The position numbers and the translations under genes were made by a program. Below are positions 55,084-64,000 of a DNA stretch of 64,000 nucleotides, in pieces. How positions within the stretch are numbered: position 1 is the stretch's first letter; each line of letters starts with the position of its first letter. The notes beneath the pieces were generated by a model, which saw nothing but the letters and a program-made list of their open reading frames with translations, ran no database searches and was not told the origin of the DNA. Source of the DNA: Cycas panzhihuaensis (Eukaryota > Cycadophyta); the NCBI GenBank assembly GCA_023213395.1, contig CM041465.1, forward strand, positions 121,465,741-121,529,740. Reading direction: 5' to 3'.

Positions 55084-56709
55084 ATGCCGCAAACACTCTT
55101 AATTAAAGAAAGTGATGACTTCAGGGTGCGCGTAGAATGGGGAACTATGAGTGAAGATGATGAAAGAAGGAAACTTATTATAAAGGCTGGATTATAGAAA
55201 TTTATTATGGTAGGAGTTCTGCCTAACGCAGAAAAGTTTTTACAGACAACACTTCCGTTATTAGTTAAATATCTAGAGATGGTACAAATCTCGGAGGAAA
55301 TGATAGCGGCGGTGACAGGACTTCCAAAAGAAGGCTCAGAAATTAGGAGAGATACTCTGATATCTCGGGAAGAAGCAGCAAGAATCATCGGGGCAGAAAG
55401 CAAAGACGCTTCTACTTCAAGTATCAGGATAGTAGGGATACGAGTTCTAGAGAAATGCTTTATAGCACATTTTATTTTTACTAAAATCGTGCTTACTTAA
55501 AAGAGTACATTTGTACCCAGTAATTTAAGAACAATGGTGAATCATGTGGCCCAAGGAAGAGTTTTAAATTGGGCAAAGTTTGTGAAAGAAAAAATACAGA
55601 TAAGTTTGTAGGCAATTTTGGAATCCAGCAAGACTGTTCCCTTTTATTACGTAACTATCCTACAAGGCTTACTTTTGTTTCAATGTCCAGAAATCAACAT
55701 GCCAAAGGGAAACAGGGAACATTCACCCCTAGCTTGTTGGACGGACGATAGTGGAGAAGACTGGGAAAAGGAACAACGACAGGTCCAACATTGGATACAG
55801 AATTTGTATCAAATGCATCAAGTGACATCAGGAATATAGCAACATACAACTTAGAAAGGGAAAGAAAAGGTGAACTGGGAGAAAGGAGCCAGTTCATTAA
55901 GAGAAGAAGTAGTCAAAGTCCCGAAATTAGAACCAGTGGAGGAGGAAGGAGGAGAAGAAAGAGTTGAGAAAGCAGTAACAGTAGAGGATGAAGAACAAAG
56001 GCAGAAAAGAATAAGGCTGGCACAAGAAAAAAGGAAGAAAGAGATAATAGAAAAGTTAAATAATCAGCCACCAGAAGTTGAATTTAATGTAGACAAGGAA
56101 ATTTTGGAAGAAGGGTTAGACCCAATGGAATGTGACGCCCAGGATATAACAAATTGGAGGACAACATTTTTGGCAAAAGTAACCAGGCAGTTAGTTACGG
56201 AATTAGAAAGCAGGGCTAAACCACCAGAAGAATCCCTAAAAAGGATTCACCAAATCATAGAAGAGAAATTGGACTCTTTAAAAAAGTTTATAATGGATTG
56301 GGTGGACGACATAAATGAGGTCGGACCACAGGTAGAGGAGTTCAAAAGGAGATTTGATAGGTACATTCCGGCAGATATGCAGCAAGTTTATCACCGGCTG
56401 GGAGCATGGACTATAAAGGTAGATGAAGAAACAGAACGGTGCAAAAATTTATGGAGAGAACGTAATGCGTACAGAGATCAATTAGAGTTAACAGAGAGAG
56501 TTAATAATGAGCTAAATCAAGAAATTGATCAGCTGCAATCGGGGGAAAAACCAACTTTAGCACTGTTGGATACTATGCAAGATGTTGCTATGTTATGTGA
56601 ATACCTGAGAAGAAGTGGATTGAAAATACCTCCTCATATAGCAAAACTAGAAATGGAATATATACGAAGGGAAAGGATGAAGATTAAGGAGGCCCAAAGA
56701 AGAAATTAA
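55084..56709 (+). pseudogene. E ORF3: extra reading frame downstream of integrase
   Basis: One frame of about 542 codons from ATG 55084 with five in-frame stops (about 55196, 55498, 55606, 55837, 55852) and no frameshift. N-terminal domain: VRVEWGTMSEDDERRKLI, AAVTGLPKEGSEI, TFVPSNLRTMVNH, LNWAKFVKEKIQ, LLLFQCPEINMPKG; homologous in order to D's ORF3. Then an acidic linker and a long Lys/Glu-rich helix (EDEEQRQKRIRLAQEKRKKE), and a C-terminal helical region (about residues 330-540) with probable coiled coil (ERVNNELNQEIDQLQSGE). No signal peptide or membrane segment. Stop 66 bp before the 3' LTR. Function unknown; possibly an Athila/Tat-type 3' ORF. Confidence 0.78.
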
Positions 56710-56774
56710 GTAGAGTAATAATAGAAATTTTGTGAACGAGTATGTTACTCATTCAAAAGAAGTGACTGGGAAGA

Positions 56775-57538
56775 TGTGTGCTGGTTAACAGTCACTTTTG
56801 GAAGCATGGTTGTAACTACGGTGACTACTACCGATGTCGCTGTCATTCTTCTGATCGCTATTGTTGTGGTTGCGATCGCGATCGCATTGCCGCCGCGTGA
56901 TGCGATTCTCGCCATCGTGGTGACTACGACTACTACAACTGTTGCGATGTGATTGCTGCTGCTGCGGTGACTACGACTACTGCGATTGTTCTTCTTTGTG
57001 GGCGATCGTAATTTCTTCTTGCGATCGCGATATGATATATGCCGCATTGCGGTGAGATTGTGGTTCTTCTTGTGATCGCTACCAAGGCTGGGCTACTACT
57101 ACGATCGCAGATACGATCATTGCGGTTGCAAGCCCTGGAATGAAGCCGGTACAACTGGCAGACCATGGGCAACTCGGGCGTGAGGCGGGCCGTGGGTGGC
57201 CGCAGACCGTGGGTGGCACGGGCAGTGGGCAAATTAGTTAGGACAGGACAATTTTGAAACAGTTATGTAACTATATGCATGTCGCATATAAAGAACAAAA
57301 ATATAGATCATCCGTATGTATGTATGTATTCTTTGACGTCTGATTGGTCTGGGCTGTAACCCACGTATTGGGCAGCCAGTCCTCTAGTTGTAATTATTCT
57401 GGCATGCGTCTGGTTGTGAGAGGACCAGACACAGTGCCTTTTGTCATGAATAAAATAGTTCTTGATGTTCTCACCAAATGTGCGTCTTTTTTCCATATGA
57501 GTTCTGCATGTTAGGACAGTTAGAGAGAGGCGCACACA
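56775..57538 (+). repeat. E 3' LTR (764 bp)
   Basis: TGTGTGCTGG to GCGCACACA, with TATAAA at 57287-57292. The triplet-rich block (56820-57130) is rearranged and longer than in the 5' copy; the distal 300 bp are nearly identical. Preceded by GACTGGGAAGA as polypurine tract, followed by target copy GATTT. Confidence 0.95.
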
Positions 57539-57748
57539 GATTTCAACCCGAATTATTATCAACTAAGAAAAGCTTCTTAAAATTTTTTTGTAGATTTGGA
57601 ATCTACGTTTTGAGGGCTACATTTTGCACCCATTTTTTTGGGTAATCCATATGCCTACTAAATTTCTTGCATTTCTGTACAACATAAGGCTGTACAACTA
57701 GGAAGTACAGTCTCAAGCTCCATTTTTGCTTAATTTCACAAATCTGAA

Positions 57749-59300
57749 ATGGCCTTGTCAGTAGTTGTCCTCAGTGATAAACCTACAGAAATAAATTTTA
57801 GCATTTAGAAAATTAAAATAGAAGGACTTCTCAGAGCAAAAAATTCATGGAAAATTGTAACTAGAAAAGAGATGAAACCCTCTAATATTTTTGATTTAAT
57901 AAGCTAGGAAGAGAGGGACAATATCGCCATTGCCATGATCAAACTCTCCATTTTAGGCTCTCTTCTATTCTATGTAGATGGTGTAGGTACTTCTTTGAAA
58001 ATTTGGAAGGTGGTAACTTCTTTGTTCAATCAAAGGAATGAGGCCAAAATAATTGTCCTAAGGGAAGAATTGTATAAACTTAGAATGAGAGATAGTCAGC
58101 GTATTTTTGATTTTGTTGCAAAAGTGAATAATGTCAAAAATAATCTTATTGTAACTAGAGATAAGATTACAAGCACATAACTAGTTCATCTAGTAGTAAA
58201 TAAATTGCCTAAATCATTTGACAACATGGTCAAATTCTTATAGGAGGAGTCAAACTGCTAATATGACCTTTGAAGCTCTAACAGGGCATATGCTAAACCA
58301 AGAACAGAGGAACAAAAGGTATGAAGAGGAAGTAGAAATTGAAAAAGCCTTTTTGTCTAAACTCAACTTGGGCAGCAGAGGACGTGGATAGACTGCTTTT
58401 CGTGGACATGGCAGAACACCTCCAGTAGAAAATAGAAATTAGATAGGCACCAAAGGGCGTTGGTCAGAAGGAAGAGGCCGAACAAGTTCAATCCCCCCCA
58501 ATTGACTCTAGAGTTTGCTTTAACTGTGGAAGACCAAGTCATTTTTCAAATAATTATCGTGTGTTTGATGTATGCTATCACTACAGACATTTTGGACCTT
58601 TTCCCTATCAATTCCCACAAAGATGTGCAGAATTTAGAGAGGGGAGTAGGTAGTAGGTCATTACAATAAGGAGCAGGATACAATGGAAGATGAAGTGGAA
58701 ATAGCCTTTGTTGTCGCTCTTGATGCTAGCTCCAAAGCAATAGATGACTGGTATGTTGATTCAGGAACCTCTGCTAAACCAAGAACAGAGGAACAAAAGG
58801 TATGAAGAGGAAGTAGAAATTGAAAAAGCCTTTTTGTCTAAACTCAACTTGGGCAGCAAAGGACGTGGATAGACTGCTTTTCGTGGACATGGCAGAACAC
58901 CTCCAGCAGAAAACAGAAATTAGATAGGCACCAAAGGGCGTTGGTCAGAAGGAAGAGGCCGAACAAGTTCAATCCCCCCCAATAGACTCTAGAGTTTGCT
59001 TTAACTGTGGAAGACCAAGTCATTTTTCAAGTAATTATCATGTGTTTTGTGTATGCTATCACTACAGACATTTTGGACCTTTTCCCTATCAATTCCCACA
59101 AAGATGTGCAGAATTTAGAGAGGGGAGTAGGTAGTAGGTCATTACAATAAGGAGCAGGATACAATGGAAGATGAAGTGGAAATAGCCTTTGTTGTCGCTC
59201 TTGATGCTAGCTCCAAAGCAATAGATGACTGGTATGTTGATTCAGGAGCCTCTAATCATAAGATAGGCAGAAGAAAATAGTTTGAAACTTTGAAACCATA
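57749..59300 (+). pseudogene. H gag and protease, with duplicated nucleocapsid
   Basis: ATG at 57749 (MALSVVVLSDKPTEINFSI, stop, KIKIEGLLRAKNSWKIV). Capsid blocks: LYKLRMRDSQRIFDFVAKVN and LPKSFDNM. The segment with EQRNKRYEEEVEIEKAFLSK, a knuckle (CFNCGRPSHFSNNY, last Cys changed to Tyr) and the protease start (DDWYVDSG) occurs twice in tandem; the second copy continues into WYVDSGASNHKIG. The first copy has DSGTS. Several stops and shifts. Confidence 0.85.
58291..59252 (+). repeat. 481-bp tandem duplication in H gag-protease
   Basis: Copies 58291-58771 and 58772-59252 have equal length and differ at about ten positions (hand count, about 2%). The junction is TCAGGAACCTC followed by TGCTAAACCAAG. 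Confidence 0.92.
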
Positions 59301-60540
59301 TCCTTCTGAAAGAACTATTGAGCTAGGCAACAATTATCGTCTTCACATACAAGGAATTGGAATAATTATTGTAGAAAGTAATGGAAAGATACATAGAATT
59401 AGAAATATTCTTTTTATTCTATGAATGAAAAAGAATCTGATGTCTGTGTCCTAGTGAGGAAGAAAGAAATTGAGGACTATACTTGATAAAAATAGACATT
59501 GTTTCATTCTAGACATGAAAAGAAATGGTGTTGTAGTCACAGAAGGGATAGAAAGCAACAATCTCTATAAGTTGCTCTCTATGCCTATTTTGCTTGAAGG
59601 AGGTTTTGTTATGCCTAGATCTGATGTAAACTGTCTTGTTGTTTCAATATGTAATGATAATGAAATCTGCCATTTCAAGTATGAGCATATCTAAAATGAG
59701 AGGTTAGAATTGTTAAAAAATTCTAACATGGTGGATGGACTACCAAATATGTCTTTTAATTCTTTTGTGTGGAAAAGTTGTATGATGGGAAAGCAAGACA
59801 GGACTCTGTTTCAAACAAGCACATGGTGCACATGAAACAAATTGGAATTAGTTCACACAAATCTTTGTGGCCCATCACACCAAGTTCTTTGAATGGAGCT
59901 TGGTATTTTCTTATCTTTATTGATGACTTCTTTAAAAAAACTTGGACATATTTTCAATTTAGTAACTAAGAAACATTTGATCGCTTTAAAGAATTTAAAG
60001 TAGAAGTTGAATTAGAAAGCAACAATAAAGTTAAATGCATTTGATTTGATGGTGGAGGCAAAATACATGTAAAAAGAATTTCACCTTTTCTGCAAAACAC
60101 ATGGAATACATAGATAGGTAACTACACCCTACACATGACAATCAAATGGTGTAGCAGAATGAATGGATAGGACTATACTGGAAATGGCTCGGTGTCTAAT
60201 TCAAGATAAGCAGGTTACTAAAGTATATTGGGCATAAGTTGTTAATACTGCAGTGTATCTAATAAACAAGAGTCCAACACAAGCTTTGCATAAAGTCACA
60301 CTTAAAGAAGTCTAGATTGGACAAGAATCAGATGTAAATAACCTCAAGGTTTTTGGTTGCAAGGCTTATGTTCATATTCTAGATAAAAAATAAACTAAGC
60401 TTGATAGCAAAAGTATAGAATGCATAATGATAGGATATAGCAATAGATCAAAGGCCTACAGATGCATAGATCTTAAAACCAATAGGGTCTATGTTAGCAG
60501 AGATGTAGTCTTTGATGAAAGTCTTGAAAGCAATAAAAGA
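59301..60540 (+). pseudogene. H GAG-pre-integrase and integrase
   Basis: KNLMSVS-like end of protease, FILDMKRNGVVVTEGIESNN, LYKLLSMPI, then a degenerate zinc module (KSCMMGKQ at about 59770). Core: LVHTNLCGPITPSSLNGAWY (first catalytic Asp changed to Asn), IDDFFKKTWTYFQF, a second-Asp block near 60045 (CI-FDGGGK), and NGVAE-MDRT near 60150. C-terminus: FGCKAYVHILDKK, KSIECIMIGYSNRSKAYRCI, VYVSRDVVFDES. Numerous stops and shifts; resembles J. Confidence 0.8.
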
Positions 60541-62209
60541 GCATGTCAGTAGACAGAAACAACATCAGAAACATCTGTTAAGTCTATATAAACTTCCTCA
60601 GATGAAGACTCTAAAATCACATCAGAAAACATTGAATCTAGTAGTGATACTTTTGAAGCAAGATCTCCAGACAGTAGTCAAGTTAATCCTTCTATTGAAC
60701 AAAGTGTTCCGAAAGAAGAAGAGCAAAGGATTGCATTCGAGGAATAGGCTAGTAAGACTCCTTCTAAGAAGATACCAAAATGGTATCTCAAAACAATTGA
60801 GGAAGCAAAAGGAAATGTTTTTGAGTACAGGACAAGATTTCAAAAACATCAGGCATTGGCTTGTTTTGTTGAACTTGATACATACAAAGAAGCAATCCAA
60901 CACTCTGAATGGAAAACAGCAATGGATGCTGAAATAGTAGGAATTACAAAGAATGAAACTTAGGAGTTGGTTGAAGCTCCTGCAAACATACCCATTGTCA
61001 ATTTCAAATGGGTATACAAGGGAAAAGAAAAATCTAGTGAAGAAATTGAAAAATATAAAGCAAGATTAATTGCCAAAGGATACACTCAGACCACTAGTAT
61101 AGATTATGAAGAAACGTTCTCACCAGTAGCTAAACTAAACACTATGAGAATTGTAATTGCTTTTGTTGCTCAACAAAACTGGAAAATTTTTCAACTTGAT
61201 GTGAAGAGTGCTTTCTTAAGTGGAGACTTGAAAGAGGAAGTATATATGCATCAATAAGAAGACTATGCAAAATCGAGACAAGAAATCCTTGTGTGCATGT
61301 TAAAGAAAAGCCTTGTATGGGCATGGTATGCAAAATTGGATAAATATCTTGTTCACAATAACTTCCACAGATGTGAATATGATCCAAGTCTGTATGTGAA
61401 GATCAATGAGGATCTAATATCTATAATAGTAGTGTATGTAGATGATATGCTCCTCACAGGAAGTGGTATAGACTCAATTGCATTTATAAAGAGCCAGTTA
61501 GAATTTTTTTTTGAAATGACTAATCTTGGAATGTTACATTATTATCTTGGAATTGAGGTAACTCAGTTGAAAGATTATGTTATCTTATCTCAATCCAAAT
61601 ACATTAGGAATATGTTGGAAAAATTCAACATGGAAGATTGTAATAGTTGTGCCACATCTATGGAAACTGGTTGTGTGTTAAATCATGATATAGATAGCTA
61701 GGCAGTAAATGCAGCCACATATAGACAACTAGTTAGAAGTTTGATATATCTCACTGCTACAAGATCCGACATCTCTTATTCAGTTGGAATAATTTCCAGA
61801 TTTATGCAAGAACCTAAGACATCACATTGGAATGCAACAAAGAGAATACTCATATATTTAAAAGGAACAATAGATCTGGGTTTGAATTATGCAAGAGTTG
61901 ATACTATGCAGTTAACAGGTTATGATGACTCAAATTGGGCAAGAGATAGAATAGACAGAAAGTCAACAATAGGTTACTGTTTCTCCTTGGGTTCAGTAGT
62001 AATATCTTAGAGTAGCAAAAAACAACCCGTAGTTGCCTTATCCTCCACTGAAGTCAAATACAAATCAGCAATAAGTGTAACTTATGAAGCTGTCTAGATT
62101 AGATAGTTACTAAAAGATCTAGGTCAAGAACAGACTAGTCCTACCATTCTATTTTGTGACAATCTGAGCATAATCAAGATGACCAAAAATCCTATTCTTC
62201 ATGCTAGAA
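60541..62209 (+). pseudogene. H reverse transcriptase and RNase H, cut by K
   Basis: RT: HSEWKTAMDAEIVGITKNET, stop, [60 protein letters not shown], then the region with WAWYAKLDKYL and the catalytic VVYVDDMLLTGSG. RNase H: YRQLVRSLIYLTATRSDISY, YDDSNWARDRIDRKSTIGY, LSSTEVKYKSA and MTKNPILHAR, where the sequence switches to K's LTR. The remaining roughly 60 residues and the 3' LTR must lie beyond K. Confidence 0.88.
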
Positions 62210-62751
62210 TGTGAAAGACGAAATGGAGAAGATACAAGCACTAGAATCTATTGAGGAACTAGATAGGACATCGAAATATGAAGGACTATAAACTTTAGAT
62301 TCATGAAAAGATGTAGTACAACACAAAAGATAATAGGGAGGAGTATTGCATTTCAACTCAACCTATCATAAACACAAGTATGAAGGAGAGTTCATCTCAA
62401 CACTTCACCTATAAGAAACACTTATAGCAGCATAACTCTAAATACTACATATAAAACATGAAAATAGGACTCCTTATAAAGGAGTTTGGACGATCAGGAT
62501 CTCACCACATGTCACTGATCAACACTAAGAGACAAATCTGATTAGGACTCTTCTATCCTCAAGGATAAGGTTAGAGCCCACCAAACTTGACTTCTCACAA
62601 GCACATGTGAGAAAAGTCACTACAAGACAAAAGACAATTTTATAATCAAACAAATGAACACTTTAGGATAAAGGACTAAAGTGACAAAAATACTAATACC
62701 TATGGTCAAGACTTAATGCTTAGAAAATGAAGGTTCTAACACCCCCCCTAA
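62210..62751 (-). repeat. K 3' LTR (532 bp) and polypurine tract
   Basis: On the minus strand TGTTAGAACC to CTTTCACA; in plus coordinates TGTGAAAG at 62210 to CTAACA at 62741. A TTTATAAG box near 62473-62480 lies within a CTCCTT(T)ATAAGGAG palindrome. The polypurine tract is TTTAGGGGGGG on the minus strand (62742-62752). Confidence 0.88.
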
Positions 62752-63524
62752 ATGGATACAACATTAAGTCGAATGCCGAGGCCGCTTCTAAAATGCTCGA
62801 ACTTCTCTTTCCCAAGCGGCTTGGTGAAGATGTCAGCTAGCTGATGATTAGTCGGCTTGTAGACGAGGTTGATTTCACCTTGCTGCACATGTTCTCTGAT
62901 AAAATGGTGATGGACCTCAATATGCTTGGTGCGTGCATGAAATACCGGATTCTTGGCAATCTTGATAACACTCTGATTGTCATAATACAATGGTGTTGGG
63001 AGTGTTTGCTCAAGTCCAACCTCTTCAAGCAGCTGTCTGAGCCAAATAGCCTCACATGCTGCACTGATAGCAGCTTTGTATTCTGTTTTAGTGGAAGAAA
63101 GTGTAACATTTGGTTGCTTTTTGTAACTCCATGAAACAGTAGATGATCTAAGGTTGAAACAATATCTTGAGGTGGATTTCCGGCTATCTTGGCATTTAGC
63201 CCAATCTGAATCTGAGAACGCTTCCAACGTGAAGTTCTCATTACGTGTGTACTGAAAACCATACTGCAAAGTACCTTTGAGGTATCTGAGGATGCGTTTT
63301 GCAGCATTCCAGTGTTGCTGATTGGGGATGATCATGTATCTAGAACATATTCCAACCGCATATGAAATGTCAGGTCTAGTGTTAGTCAAGTAGATGAGAC
63401 TGCCCATTAGTTGCCTGAAAAGGGTGGAATCAACAGGTTTCCCTTCTTCATTCATCGACAATTTAGTACCTGTCTCCATGGGTGTTGGTGAAGGTTTGCA
63501 GTCTTCCATTCTGAATCGCTGCAA
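62748..63524 (-). CDS. K RNase H and RT connection
   Basis: Open for 258 codons on the minus strand, stopping four bases inside the tract next to the LTR. Blocks: MQRFRMEDCKPSPTPMETGT, LFRQLMGSLIYLTNTRPDIS, HWNAAKRILRYLKGTLQYGF, FSDSDWAKCQDSRKSTSRY, LSSTKTEYKAAISAACEAIW, YYDNQSVIKIAKNPVFHART, KHIEVHHHFIREHVQQGEIN, QLADIFTKPLGKEKFEHFRS. All copia RNase H landmarks are present; the usual SSTEAEY reads SSTKTEY. It is the C-terminal part of a polyprotein, not a separate gene; a frame break at 63525-63572 separates it from RT. Confidence 0.9.
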   Translation of the reverse strand: MQRFRMEDCKPSPTPMETGTKLSMNEEGKPVDSTLFRQLMGSLIYLTNTRPDISYAVGICSRYMIIPNQQHWNAAKRILRYLKGTLQYGFQYTRNENFTLEAFSDSDWAKCQDSRKSTSRYCFNLRSSTVSWSYKKQPNVTLSSTKTEYKAAISAACEAIWLRQLLEEVGLEQTLPTPLYYDNQSVIKIAKNPVFHARTKHIEVHHHFIREHVQQGEINLVYKPTNHQLADIFTKPLGKEKFEHFRSGLGIRLNVVSI

Positions 63525-63572
63525 AATATTCCATGTATATTTGGGTTGAAAAATGAAAATGTGACCTGGCTG

Positions 63573-64000
63573 CTACCACACTTCCATGTTAAGGAAATAG
63601 TGAAGTAGTCTGAGATCTGTCATCTCAAAACTTCTTTTCAAATCCCTTTGGAGATGCTCAATCAGATCTACATCATTGCCTGTGATAATCAAATCATCAA
63701 CATAAAGAACAATAAGTGTGATGTGTTGGTTTTGAACCTTGATATACAGGTTCAAATCTGATGTGGATCGATGAAAATTATGCTGTAAAAAGTAGTCATC
63801 GATCTTTGAATACCAAACACATGGCACCTGTTTTACACCATACAAGGCCTTTTTAAGGCGACAGACAAGATGTTTATTGCCGACAGAAGTATATCCAGGA
63901 GGTTGTTGCAGGTAGACCTCCTCAGTCAAATCGCTGTTGAGAAAGGCGCTTTTGACATCCATCTGATATAATGGCCACTTGCATTGTGCAGCTAAGGCCA
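63573..64000 (-). pseudogene. K reverse transcriptase (partial)
   Basis: Minus strand from the window edge: MDVKSAFLNSDLTEEVYLQQ, KKALYGVKQVPCVWYSKIDD, HITLIVLYVDDLIITGNDVD (catalytic YVDD intact), HLQRDLKRSFEMTDLRLLHY. A stop at about 63573-63575 within the EVW block leads to the RNase H frame. Closely similar to G. Confidence 0.9.

Larger units (their letters stand above)
47258..57538 (+). mobile_element. Gypsy element E with extra 3' ORF, plus strand, nested in H
   Basis: A 10,281-bp Ty3/gypsy element with LTRs 47258-47949 and 56775-57538 (TGTGTGC/GCACACA inverted termini) and perfect GATTT target copies (47253-47257, 57539-57543). Order: tRNA-Glu-like primer site, gag with four knuckles, protease, linker, RT, RNase H, integrase, 21-bp minisatellite, ORF3, polypurine tract. 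Same lineage as D. All genes are interrupted, but mostly by isolated stops rather than frameshifts. Confidence 0.95.
35868..62209 (+). mobile_element. Copia element H, plus strand, dismembered by I, E and K
   Basis: 5' LTR 35868-36068, primer site, leader in three pieces (36085-36417, 47075-47257, 57544-57748), then gag to RNase H from 57749. I (36418-47074) and E (47258-57538) sit in the leader; K cuts RNase H at 62209. With the guests removed the visible part is about 5.4 kb, normal for a copia element. The 3' LTR must lie beyond 64000, after K. The leader pieces carry no other gene between them, and only this reading gives the orphan LTR at 35868 and the orphan gag at 57749 a partner. Confidence 0.8.
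62210..64000 (-). mobile_element. Copia element K, minus strand, 3' part (continues past window)
   Basis: 3' LTR 62210-62741, polypurine tract, RNase H and RT on the minus strand; the rest is outside. Inserted in H's RNase H after the HAR codons, with TAGAA at 62205-62209 as the expected target copy. RNase H is uninterrupted for 258 codons. Confidence 0.92.

Noticed and set aside
60512-60937. 141-codon Lys/Leu-rich plus-strand frame
   Set aside because: It is a shadow of H's RT N-terminal region, which reads correctly in another frame.
1-64000. Host genes, tRNAs, rRNAs
   Set aside because: All long coding signals are retrotransposon proteins; I recognised no tRNA or rRNA, though a dedicated search (tRNAscan, Rfam) was not possible.

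Overview
This window is plant nuclear DNA built almost entirely from LTR retrotransposons. I see no host gene, tRNA, rRNA or CRISPR array. Ty1/copia and Ty3/gypsy polyproteins lie on both strands, nearly all broken by stops and frameshifts. Insertions are stacked inside one another up to three deep, as in large, repeat-rich plant genomes. A gymnosperm is plausible but not proven from sequence alone.

Layout, left to right (letters are used in the entries). A (1 to about 3916, + strand) is the 3' part of a copia element sitting inside B, a minus-strand copia (about 3917-7660). C (7661-7929) is a loose copia gag fragment. D (7930-17772, minus strand) is a roughly 10 kb gypsy element with one full LTR and one truncated LTR. 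17773-20505 is AT-rich DNA with no gene I can recognise. F (20506-34728, minus strand) is a chromovirus-like gypsy element with paired LTRs and a TTTGT target duplication; it was split by G (23088-30869, + strand), a copia element with paired LTRs and a very long leader. 34729-35867 holds what looks like the tail of another LTR with a primer-binding site, into which F appears to have inserted.

From 35868 to 62209 lies one dismembered copia element, H (+ strand). Its leader was hit twice. The first hit was I (36418-47074, a minus-strand copia), which itself was hit by J (39432-44617, a + strand copia with perfect CAAAC target duplications). The second hit was E (47258-57538, a + strand gypsy element with perfect GATTT target duplications). 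H's gag to RNase H follows from 57749 and is cut inside RNase H by K (62210 to beyond the window end, a minus-strand copia). Removing the guests leaves an ordinary copia order for H: LTR, primer site, leader, gag, protease, integrase, RT, RNase H.

The most unusual content is in D and E. They are related gypsy elements primed by a tRNA-Glu-like site, with four zinc knuckles in gag, a DGG protease motif and an FLDD reverse transcriptase motif. Both carry a homologous extra 3' reading frame (ORF3) downstream of integrase. Both also have a private minisatellite in the spacer between integrase and ORF3 (61-bp units in D, 21-bp units in E). D additionally carries a second gag-like domain between protease and reverse transcriptase, which E lacks.
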